Shown: positions 1 to 7,812 of the stretch, one piece after another
How positions within the stretch are numbered: the first letter of the stretch is position 1
Layout: every line of letters begins with the position of its first letter
The notes under the pieces: generated by a model
The model's input: the letters and a program-made list of their open reading frames with translations, nothing else
What the model was told of the DNA's origin: nothing
Database searches by the model: none
Translations under genes and position numbers: made by a program
Source: Akkermansiaceae bacterium
GTDB taxonomy: Bacteria; Verrucomicrobiota; Verrucomicrobiia; Verrucomicrobiales; Akkermansiaceae
Length of the DNA: 50,473 nucleotides
Assembly: GCA_903908495.1 (NCBI GenBank)
Contig: CAIVSK010000255.1
Coordinates: forward strand, 1 to 50,473
Direction: 5' to 3'

Positions 1-1
1 C

Positions 2-2479
2 AACGCGGTGCCGGCCGCCTCGATGCTCTATCCGTGGGCCGGCTACCGCGGCGGCGACACGATCCCGATCTATCAGCACGGCCCGGTCACCAGCTGGGCG
101 AACCTGGTGGACTACGCGACGATGTACAAGCGCATCACCGCTACCTCGAGTGGCAATTTCAAGATCCCGAACCTCCAACCGGTGGCCATCAACGGTGACA
201 GTTTCGCCTTTCTGCACAAGGTGCGCATCCTGCCGGTCATCGCGCGGATGCAATGGGTGTTTTCGCACAGTGCCGGCGCGGTGGCGTCGGACCCGAGCAA
301 GTTGGAGCCGCGGTTGCTATTGACTCCGGTCGTCACCATGTGGAATCCCTACAACGTTGAGATCAGCACGCCAGGCAGCCTGAACTTCAGCGTCCCCAAG
401 CCGCTGCCCGCCGCCCTGCGCTACACCATCAACGGCGTCGCCAACAGCAACTACAACGCCCTCACGGCCGGCAGCACGAACTACACGCCGTCGCTCTCGA
501 CGGCCAGCACCCTGCGCTATGAGATCAATGACACGTTCACCCTCAAGCCGGGCGAAACCCGCCTGTTCAGCCCCACCGCCGCCATCGCAGTGACCCCCGA
601 CGTGTCGATCCCGCTGACGGTGGGCTACCGCAGCGGCGGCGGTCATTACTTTCAGGTCAAGGACAACGCGGGCAACCCGCTTGCGCTGCCCAGAGGATCG
701 GTCATCAAGGCCGACGCCAAGTTCGATACGGCGTGTGACAATCAAGCGGTGCTGCGGGTCACCAACGGAGTGACGGTTTATGTGGACATGAGCATCGACG
801 GCAAATGGGTGCTGCCCTACCGGGCGTGTTATACTCCCGAGATCGCCAATCTCATCTATAAACCCCTGACTGGCCTCGTCGAGGGCACGCTCGGGCAATC
901 CCTCACCAATCCGACCCCATTCCTCTCGACTCTCTTCGGCGCGCGGATGGCCAGTCGCACCCACCTCGCTGCCAAAGGCTTTGTCCAATCCAGTCCGCTT
1001 GTCAATTACACCGCCACCGGCTTTGAGGACCTGGGCGACATCGGGCGCCACTACGGCGGCACCAATCATCCGGTCAATTCGCCCTTCGACTATAGCTTCG
1101 TCAGTCATTACGACGGCGATAGCTTGCTGCCCAACGTCAGCGATTCGACCGGCCGCGGCTACATCGTCACCGGCTTCAACAAGGCTGACGGGCTGTCGCG
1201 CTGTGTCATCGACGAGCTGCCGTCGCGACCATTGGTTTCGTTAGGTGAACTGGTCAACTGGGACCTGCGCTACGAGAACCCGATCCCGCCGTTTGCCTTC
1301 AATCTGATAGGGAACTCCGACGCCACTCCGCTGCTGCCCGCCAACGCGGTGGTCAACTCCGCCGATGCCGGCCTCACGCAGAACCTCCAGTATGACGATT
1401 CGTACTGCGCCAACCACCTGTTGTTCGACGATTGGTTCGTGTCGTCGATCACGCCGGATCCGACGAATTTTGGTGCCGTCGGCCGCAGTCTGCAGGTGAC
1501 CTACACGGATTTTGTCACCGGCAAGACGCCGCTGGGCAACCGCCCCTATCATCCGCTGCTGGCCGACCAGGCTCTGGCTGCCACCAGTTCCACCATGGCC
1601 ACCAAGCTTTTTAGCGATTATGTGTCGAAAACCGACTCGTGGAAGTCCATCGCCTCGCGCTTGGAAGTGGAGGGGATGTTCAACGTCAACTCGACTTCGG
1701 TGACCGCCTGGCGCGCCCTGTTAGGCCACGCCCGCAAGCAGTGCGTCCCCTATATCCGCGAGACCGGCAGCTCGTGGGATGCCGCGCTGTCCGGTGAGAC
1801 GGACTATGCCTACAGCCGCTTCAGCATTGCCGGGGACAGCCGCGCGGGCACCAGCGGCTCGGCGGGCGATTTTTTCGAGGCCACCGAGTTTGCCGGCTAC
1901 CGGACGGTGGACGGGCGGTTCCTCGACGCGTTGGCCAAGGAGGTGGTCAGGCAGATCCGCCTGCGCGGGCCGTTTTTGTCGCTGGCGGAGTTTGTCAACC
2001 GTCAGCTCTCCACCGGTGATCTGGCGTTGGCCGGCACCTTGCAGGCCGCGCTCAATGCCGTGAGCAAGAATCCGGCGACCGATCCGTCCCACGAGATGGA
2101 GGGGCTCTCGACCCTGGCCCTCGCGGTGCCCGAGCGCGCCAGCGATGCCGAGTACAAATTTCCCGCTGCCGCCGCCGGTTACAGCGCGTACGGCTTGCCC
2201 GGTTGGACGCGCCAGGCCGACATTCTGCGGCCGCTGGCACCGATTCTCTCGGTCCGCGACGACACCTTCACCATCCGCGGCTACGGGGACGCTCGTGACG
2301 CGAGCGGCAAGGTGCTGGCCCATGCGGTGTGTGAAGCGGTGGTCCGCCGCACCCGCGAATTCGTCGATGCCACCGAAGCCGCCGAGGTTCTCACCCCGCC
2401 GACCCACGCCGCCAACCTGCTCTTCGGCCGCCGCATCGAACTCATCTCTCTCCGCTGGCTCGCCGCGGGCGAGGTGTGA
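2..2479 (+). CDS. Verru_Chthon cassette protein A-like, 5' partial
   Basis: The frame is open to the left edge (the codons before the first GTG at 8 are sense), so this is the C-terminal 825 residues of a longer protein. It resembles the large 'protein A' of the Verru_Chthon cassette, a four-gene set known from Verrucomicrobia in which the smaller members carry prepilin-like N-termini. Supporting stretches are LVSLGELVNWDLRYENP followed by NLIGNSDATP, SYCANHLLFDDWFVSSI, a segment with SLAEFVNRQLSTGDLALAG, and near the C-terminus GWTRQADILRPLAPILSVRD followed by DTFTIRGYGDA. The protein is rich in Asn, Thr and Ser like an exported or surface protein. Its function is unknown. The small pseudopilin partners must lie to the left, because none follows it here. 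Next comes an unrelated Tat-exported oxidoreductase 50 bp downstream. The assignment rests on recalled family patterns. Confidence 0.7.
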   Translation, partial: NAVPAASMLYPWAGYRGGDTIPIYQHGPVTSWANLVDYATMYKRITATSSGNFKIPNLQPVAINGDSFAFLHKVRILPVIARMQWVFSHSAGAVASDPSKLEPRLLLTPVVTMWNPYNVEISTPGSLNFSVPKPLPAALRYTINGVANSNYNALTAGSTNYTPSLSTASTLRYEINDTFTLKPGETRLFSPTAAIAVTPDVSIPLTVGYRSGGGHYFQVKDNAGNPLALPRGSVIKADAKFDTACDNQAVLRVTNGVTVYVDMSIDGKWVLPYRACYTPEIANLIYKPLTGLVEGTLGQSLTNPTPFLSTLFGARMASRTHLAAKGFVQSSPLVNYTATGFEDLGDIGRHYGGTNHPVNSPFDYSFVSHYDGDSLLPNVSDSTGRGYIVTGFNKADGLSRCVIDELPSRPLVSLGELVNWDLRYENPIPPFAFNLIGNSDATPLLPANAVVNSADAGLTQNLQYDDSYCANHLLFDDWFVSSITPDPTNFGAVGRSLQVTYTDFVTGKTPLGNRPYHPLLADQALAATSSTMATKLFSDYVSKTDSWKSIASRLEVEGMFNVNSTSVTAWRALLGHARKQCVPYIRETGSSWDAALSGETDYAYSRFSIAGDSRAGTSGSAGDFFEATEFAGYRTVDGRFLDALAKEVVRQIRLRGPFLSLAEFVNRQLSTGDLALAGTLQAALNAVSKNPATDPSHEMEGLSTLALAVPERASDAEYKFPAAAAGYSAYGLPGWTRQADILRPLAPILSVRDDTFTIRGYGDARDASGKVLAHAVCEAVVRRTREFVDATEAAEVLTPPTHAANLLFGRRIELISLRWLAAGEV

Positions 2480-2529
2480 GCGGGTAGAAAATGCTGAAAG
2501 ACCAGCAACCCGGCCCGTGTAATGGCCAC

Positions 2530-3822
2530 ATGCAACCGGATTCATCAAATGCAGCCACCTCGTCGCGTCGGCAATTCCTGAAGACCAGCGCCCTGAGCGG
2601 CGGTGCCTTGGCATTGCCGTATTTTATTCCCGCCGCAGCGCTGGGCCGCGATGGCGCGGTGGCCCCCGGCGAGAAAATCACTTTGGGAGCCATCGGGATT
2701 GGCGGGCGGGGAAGCTACGACCTCGGGTGCATGTTAGAAGAGCAGGACGTGCGCTGTGTGGCCGTTTGCGACGTGCGCACGGAGCGGCGCGAGGCCGCCA
2801 AGCGGATGGTGGACGGCAAGTACGGCAACCAGGATTGCGCGATGTACACGGATTTCCGCGAGTTGCTGGCCCGCCCGGACATCGATGCGGTCCTGATCGC
2901 CACCGGGCCTAACTGGCACGCGGTGGCCGCGATCATGGCCGCCAAGGCCGGCAAGGATGTCTATTGCGAAAAACCCTGCACCAAAAACATTGCCGAGAGC
3001 CTCACGCTGGCAGAAACCTTCCATCGCAGCGGACGCCTGCTCCAAGCCGGCACCCAGCGCCGCAGCCTGCCTAACTTTGAATTCGCCGCCAGCCTGGCGC
3101 AGCGCGGCAAACTGGGCAAACTCACCATTCTGCACGCCCATCCGGGCGGCCTTGGCACCGGTTCGAGCGGTTGGCCTGCGGCGCAAGCTGACCCCGGCAA
3201 GACGGTGGCGGACTGGGACATGTACCTCGGCCCGGCGGCCTGGCGCCCGTTCAACGACGGCATCCTCCACGACGGCGGCGGCTTTGAAAAGGGTGGGGGT
3301 CTCGTCGGCGGCGGTTGCCTCGAGTGGGGCTCCCATTGCGTCGATCTCTGCCAGTGGGCCAACCAAACCGACGACACCGCCGCCATCGAGTATTGGCCGG
3401 AAGGCAACCAACTTTGCGCCTTGTATGCCAATGGCGTCAAACTCGTCATGCGCAACGACGGTTGGCTCAACTCGGGTTCCTGCCCGGTGCGCTATGAAGG
3501 CGAAGGCGGCTGGGTGGAAACCGGCGACAACGGGGATTTGTTCGCCAGTTCGATCGACTTGATCAACGGCAAACGCGCCAAAAGCAGCGGCTACCCGGCC
3601 AATTTCCATATCCGCAACTTCTTCGATTGCGTCAAAAGCCGCAATCAGCCGCGCGCCAACGCCAGCGTCGCCTGCCAATCCCATATCGTCTGCCACGCGG
3701 CTAACATCGCGCAGTTCCTCGGCCGCAGGGTGAAGTACGATCCGGTGAAAAACGAGTTCATCGGCGACGAAGAAGCCAACCGCCTGCGCTCGGAGGCGCT
3801 GCGCGAACCTTGGCGGATCTGA
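2530..3822 (+). CDS. Tat-exported Gfo/Idh/MocA family oxidoreductase (copy 1)
   Basis: Predicted NAD(P)-dependent sugar or polyol oxidoreductase of 430 aa, exported folded by the Tat system. The signal SSRRQFLKTSALSGG has its twin arginines at 13-14, followed by a hydrophobic stretch ending around FIPAAALG. The Rossmann fold begins with GAIGIGGRGSYDLG (53-66). The family's EKP motif is at 147-149 and lies on a CEKP segment. The sequence GCLEWGSHCVDL carries the His expected near the active site. An in-frame ATG at 2491 would add 13 residues. I prefer 2530 because it leaves a usual-length Tat n-region, but neither start has a Shine-Dalgarno sequence. It is the first of three exported paralogues, each separated by a HEAT-repeat protein. 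Copies 2 and 3 resemble each other more than this one. By analogy with characterised family members found beside DUF1080 proteins it may oxidise a glycoside to a 3-keto sugar, but the substrate is unknown. Confidence 0.9.
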   Translation: MQPDSSNAATSSRRQFLKTSALSGGALALPYFIPAAALGRDGAVAPGEKITLGAIGIGGRGSYDLGCMLEEQDVRCVAVCDVRTERREAAKRMVDGKYGNQDCAMYTDFRELLARPDIDAVLIATGPNWHAVAAIMAAKAGKDVYCEKPCTKNIAESLTLAETFHRSGRLLQAGTQRRSLPNFEFAASLAQRGKLGKLTILHAHPGGLGTGSSGWPAAQADPGKTVADWDMYLGPAAWRPFNDGILHDGGGFEKGGGLVGGGCLEWGSHCVDLCQWANQTDDTAAIEYWPEGNQLCALYANGVKLVMRNDGWLNSGSCPVRYEGEGGWVETGDNGDLFASSIDLINGKRAKSSGYPANFHIRNFFDCVKSRNQPRANASVACQSHIVCHAANIAQFLGRRVKYDPVKNEFIGDEEANRLRSEALREPWRI

Positions 3823-3879
3823 CGCGCACAGCACCACGCGAGCTTCTTCCATAGTCTAACCAATTAGATAAGTCCCAAG

Positions 3880-6441
3880 ATGTATCATTTCTCTATCCGT
3901 GCGGCCCTTGCCACTTGCATTCTAACTGTCGGCCCGCTGGCTGCCGCCGCCGACACCCCCGCCGCCGAAAGCGCCGAAGCCAAATTGATCGCTGTGCTGC
4001 AATCCAGCGCCGCGCCGCAGGACAAGGCGATCACCTGCAAGCGCCTGGCCATTTGCGGCAGCAAGGCCGCCGTCCCCGCGCTGGCGGCCCTGCTGGCTGA
4101 CGAGCAACTCTCGTCGTGGGCACGCATCGGCCTGGAAGCCATTCCGGATCCGGCGGTCGACGCGGCGTTGCGGGACGCCGCCGGCAAGTTGCAGGGAAAA
4201 CTGCAAGTCGGTGTGATCAATTCGATCGGCAAACGCCGCGATACCCTCGCCGTTGCGTGGCTGGCGCAGAAGTTAGCGGATGCCGACCCGGCGCTGAGCT
4301 CGGCGGCGGCGGCGGCTTTGGGCCGCATCGGTGGCGAGCCGGCGGCACAGGCGCTCGGCCAGGCGCTGGCCGGGGCCACGGCGACCACTCTCCCGGTGCT
4401 CTGTGAGGCCTATCTGCGCAACGCCGATTTGTTTATCTCCCAAGGCAACCCTGCCAAGGCGGCGGAAATTTGTGAGAAAGTGCGTGGCGTGCCGACACCC
4501 CGCCACATCCGGATGGAGGCCACCCGCGGTCTCATCGTCGCGCGCCAGGCCGCCGGCATCCCGCTGCTCATCGAACAACTCAAGAGCGATGATGCCGGCA
4601 TGGTCGCCGTGGCGTTGGGCTTGGCTCATGACCTGCCGGGTGCCGGATTGACCCAGGCTCTAACCGCCGAGCTTGGCCAGCTGCCGGCGGCCAAGCAAGT
4701 GTATGTCATCGACGCGCTCGGGGGCCGTCATGACAAGGCAGTCGTGCCAACCCTGCTGGCGCTCACTAACAACAGCCCGGAAAATGTCAGCATCGCCGCG
4801 ATTGCCGCCCTCACCCAACTTGGCGACGTCTCCGTGCTGCCGCGCATGGTGCAACTCGCCGCAGGCCCTGACGGCGAGTTGGCCAAGGCCGCCCAGGCGG
4901 GTATTGTCGCGTTTCCCACTGCGGATGCGGATGCCACTTGCATCGCCATGCTCGCCGCGCCGGATGCCAGGGCGCGCGTGACCGCGGCGGATCTCATCAG
5001 CCGCCGCGCCACCTACAGCGCCATGCCGGCCGTCGCCAAGGCGGCGCGCGAGGACGCCGACCCGGCGGTCCGCGTCGCATCCATCAACACGCTGCGCGAA
5101 CTCGGCAGCTTGGCGGATCTAACGGCCGTGGCCGGCATCCTGGTGAAAAACGCGTCCGACGCCGAGGCCCAGGCGGCGGAGAAGGCGCTGGCCACCATCT
5201 GCGGCCGCCAGACGGATCGGCCGGCTTGTGCCGCTGCGCTCGTCGCCGGTCTGGCCGCGGCGCAACCGGCCCAGAAGTGCGCGCTGCTGCGCTTGTTGCA
5301 CTCGGTGGTCGATCCCAAGTCGCTGCAGGCGATTCGCGCCGCCACGGCCGATCCCAGCAAGGAAGTCCAGGACACTGCGGTGCGACTGCTTTGCGAATGG
5401 AGCAGCGCGGAGGCCGCGCCGGACCTGCTCGCGCTCGCCAAGACCTCACCCGATCCCACCTTCAAGTTGCTGGCCCTGCGCGGTTATATCCGCGTCAGTG
5501 GTGACAAGGACGTGAGTGCCGCCCAGCGTTTGGCGATGTGCAAGCAAGCCGCCGCCCTGGTGCAGCGCGACGAGGAACGCAGAATTCTGTTAGGTGTGCT
5601 GGCAGGCGGCGCGGATGCCGAGTCGCTGGCAATGGCTGCGACGCATCTGGGCACCGCGGCGCTGCAAGCCGAGGCGTGTCTGGCGAGCGTGGCGATCGCC
5701 GAGCGTCTGCTGATCGAGCAACCGGCGGCGGTCCTCCCGGTCATGGAAAAGGTTCTCACGGTCAGCAAGGACGAAAAACTAAGCGCCCGCGCCACGGCGG
5801 TTCTCACCGCGGCGCAGGCGAAGGTGGCCGCCGGCGTGAGCTTGTTCAACGGCAAGGACGTGACCGGATGGGACGGCGCGCCGGGTTGGTGGACGGTGGT
5901 GGATGGTGCTCTAACCGCCGAAAGCACCCCGCAAAAACCCTGCACCGAATGCAATTACCTCATCTGGAAGGGCGGCCAACCGGCGGACTTCGAACTGACC
6001 TGCGATTTCAAATTGAGCGCCTCCGCCAACTCCGGCGTGCAGATCCGCTCCGAGACACGGCCTAACTGGGATACCTATGGCTATCAGGCGGATATGACCG
6101 GCGACGGCAGCCTGGTGGGTTTTGTCTACCATCACAAGCGCGGGCTCATCGGTGCGCGCGGCGAGAAGGTGACCATCACCGCGGATGGCAAGAAGGAGGC
6201 CTCTGCCCTGGGGGATCCCGCCGAATTGCTCAAGTCCTTCAAGCCGGAGGCATGGAACAGCTATCGGATTGTCTGTCGCGGTCCGGATATCAGCCTTTAT
6301 GTCAACGCCGTGCTGATGTGCCAGATCACCGACCACGATGCCAGCACCGCCGGCAAGGGCGGCATCATCGCGCTGCAGATGCATCCCGGGCCGCCGATGA
6401 AGGTGCAGTTCAAGAACATCATTTTGAAGGAATTGAAATAG
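3880..6441 (+). CDS. exported HEAT-repeat protein with C-terminal DUF1080 domain
   Basis: 853 aa. An N-terminal signal peptide (FSIRAALATCILTVGPLAAA) directs export. Residues about 30-640 are alanine-rich helical HEAT-like repeats, recognisable by recurring units such as AVPALAALLAD and AAAALGRIGG. Residues 653-853, beginning VSLFNGKDVTGWDG, form a complete DUF1080 domain with SGVQIRSETRPNWDTYGYQ and the terminal GGIIALQMHPGPPMKVQFKN. DUF1080 is a concanavalin-like beta-sandwich family with members characterised as 3-keto-glycoside (3-keto-disaccharide) hydrolases. The HEAT solenoid is probably a scaffold or protein-binding arm. It sits 57 bp after oxidoreductase copy 1 and 14 bp before copy 2. 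The leader holds CTAAC at 3856 and no Shine-Dalgarno sequence. The N-terminal 600 residues are paralogous to the protein at 7813, which lacks DUF1080. Confidence 0.9.
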   Translation: MYHFSIRAALATCILTVGPLAAAADTPAAESAEAKLIAVLQSSAAPQDKAITCKRLAICGSKAAVPALAALLADEQLSSWARIGLEAIPDPAVDAALRDAAGKLQGKLQVGVINSIGKRRDTLAVAWLAQKLADADPALSSAAAAALGRIGGEPAAQALGQALAGATATTLPVLCEAYLRNADLFISQGNPAKAAEICEKVRGVPTPRHIRMEATRGLIVARQAAGIPLLIEQLKSDDAGMVAVALGLAHDLPGAGLTQALTAELGQLPAAKQVYVIDALGGRHDKAVVPTLLALTNNSPENVSIAAIAALTQLGDVSVLPRMVQLAAGPDGELAKAAQAGIVAFPTADADATCIAMLAAPDARARVTAADLISRRATYSAMPAVAKAAREDADPAVRVASINTLRELGSLADLTAVAGILVKNASDAEAQAAEKALATICGRQTDRPACAAALVAGLAAAQPAQKCALLRLLHSVVDPKSLQAIRAATADPSKEVQDTAVRLLCEWSSAEAAPDLLALAKTSPDPTFKLLALRGYIRVSGDKDVSAAQRLAMCKQAAALVQRDEERRILLGVLAGGADAESLAMAATHLGTAALQAEACLASVAIAERLLIEQPAAVLPVMEKVLTVSKDEKLSARATAVLTAAQAKVAAGVSLFNGKDVTGWDGAPGWWTVVDGALTAESTPQKPCTECNYLIWKGGQPADFELTCDFKLSASANSGVQIRSETRPNWDTYGYQADMTGDGSLVGFVYHHKRGLIGARGEKVTITADGKKEASALGDPAELLKSFKPEAWNSYRIVCRGPDISLYVNAVLMCQITDHDASTAGKGGIIALQMHPGPPMKVQFKNIILKELK

Positions 6442-6455
6442 TCCAAGATAACGAT

Positions 6456-7781
6456 ATGCCAAACGATCCCAATCCGAAGTCATCCCTGTCACGCCGGCGG
6501 TTTCTGCAACGCAGCGCGGCTGCCAGCAGCGTCTTTGCGGTGCCCTGCATCATCCCCGCCTCCGCGTTGGGCCGGGGCGGGGCGGTGGCGCCCAGCGAGC
6601 GCATCGTGATGGCTGGCATCGGCATTCACAACCGTGGCGGCTCGGATTTGACCTGGATGATGGGCGAACCCGATGTCCAGTTCGTCGCCATCTGTGATAT
6701 CAGCAAAGAGCGGCGCGAGGCGGTCAAACAAACCATCGACAACAAGTATGGCACCAAGGATTGCACCATGCACCGCGACATCCGCGAGTTCCTGGCGGAG
6801 CGCACCGATATTGACGGTGTTCTCATCGCCACCGGCGACCATTGGCATGCGCTCGCTTCCATCCTGGCGATGCGCGCCGGCAAGGATGTCTATTCGGAAA
6901 AACCCTCGTGCATGACCATCGCCGAAGGCCAGGCGGTGGCGGATACCGCCCGCAAATACGGCCGGGTCTATCAGACCGGCGCGCAGCGCCTCAGCGAGGC
7001 CAATCATGTGTTCGCGATTGAGACCGCGCGCTCCGGCCGCCTCGGCAAGGTGCATACCGCCTACGCGCACATCGCGCCGTGGGACGCCGCCATCATGGGC
7101 AATGCCTGGAAGCCGGCCCAACCCGAGCCGCCCAAGGACGAGGTTGACTGGGATATCTGGCTGGGCCCCTGCCCGTGGCGTCCCTATAACTCGAGTTATG
7201 TGCAAGGCGACTGGCGCGGACTCTACGATTTTCACACCAGTTGCATCGGCGAGTGGGGCGCTCATACCTTTGCCCAGGCTCAGGCGGGCATCGACGCGCT
7301 GGACACGTCGCCGGTCGACTACAAGTATGTGGACAATCCGACCGGCGACGGGATGGTCACCACCTTTGCCAACGGGGTGAAGATGATTTTGTCGCGCGGT
7401 GACAGGTACTGGCACGGGTCGTGCGGCGAGCGCTTCGACGGCCCGGAAGGCTGGGTCGCAGCGGCGGACGGCTATTCCAAGCCGGAAGCATCGTCGCCCG
7501 CCTTGCTCGCAGACTTCAAAAAAGTGGTGGGCGAATACATGGCCAGAACCCAGCGCCCGATGAACCACGTGCGCGATTTCTTCGATTGCATCAAATCGCG
7601 CCGTCTGACGGTGGCCAACGCCGAGGTCATGTACCGGTCGATGTCCGCCGTGCACGCCGCTAATATCTGCATGTGGCTCAAACGCGATGTGAAGTTCGAC
7701 CCCATCAAGGCCGAATTTGTCAACGACGCCGAGGCCAATCGCCTGCGCTCCAGGGCCATGCGCGAACCATGGATCATTTAA
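6456..7781 (+). CDS. Tat-exported Gfo/Idh/MocA family oxidoreductase (copy 2)
   Basis: 441 aa. The Tat signal LSRRRFLQRSAAASS has three consecutive arginines (13-15), followed by VFAVPCIIPASALG. The nucleotide-binding segment AGIGIHNRGGSDL (53-65) replaces the usual GxGxRG with GIHNRG, a small departure from copies 1 and 3. EKP is at 148-150. The C-terminal half has WDIWLGPCPWRPYNSSY, typical of the bacterial exported subgroup, and EWGAHTFAQAQ with the conserved His but without the Asp that follows it in copy 1. The start at 6456 is chosen because it gives a normal Tat n-region; an upstream in-frame extension to 6252 would overlap the DUF1080 gene. The gene begins 14 bp after that stop, so the two are surely cotranscribed. 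Likely role: periplasmic sugar oxidation. Substrate unknown. Confidence 0.9.
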   Translation: MPNDPNPKSSLSRRRFLQRSAAASSVFAVPCIIPASALGRGGAVAPSERIVMAGIGIHNRGGSDLTWMMGEPDVQFVAICDISKERREAVKQTIDNKYGTKDCTMHRDIREFLAERTDIDGVLIATGDHWHALASILAMRAGKDVYSEKPSCMTIAEGQAVADTARKYGRVYQTGAQRLSEANHVFAIETARSGRLGKVHTAYAHIAPWDAAIMGNAWKPAQPEPPKDEVDWDIWLGPCPWRPYNSSYVQGDWRGLYDFHTSCIGEWGAHTFAQAQAGIDALDTSPVDYKYVDNPTGDGMVTTFANGVKMILSRGDRYWHGSCGERFDGPEGWVAAADGYSKPEASSPALLADFKKVVGEYMARTQRPMNHVRDFFDCIKSRRLTVANAEVMYRSMSAVHAANICMWLKRDVKFDPIKAEFVNDAEANRLRSRAMREPWII

Positions 7782-7797
7782 CTGCCAATCTCAACTC

Positions 7798-7803
7798 AAA
7801 GGA
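7798..7803 (+). promoter_or_regulatory. ribosome binding site of the second HEAT protein
   Basis: AAAGGA lies nine bases before ATG 7813 and decides that start over the longer frame opening at 7717, which would overlap the preceding oxidoreductase. It is one of the few good Shine-Dalgarno sequences in the window. Confidence 0.6.
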
Positions 7804-7812
7804 ACTACTGTC

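Noticed and set aside
2734..3852. Long antisense frame opposite oxidoreductase copy 1 (372 codons)
   Set aside because: High-GC third positions keep the opposite frame open. The plus-strand gene has clear domains, and the antisense protein is low-complexity and unrecognisable.
6489..7655. Long antisense frame opposite oxidoreductase copy 2 (388 codons)
   Set aside because: Same shadow effect; the plus strand carries the Tat signal and EKP motif.
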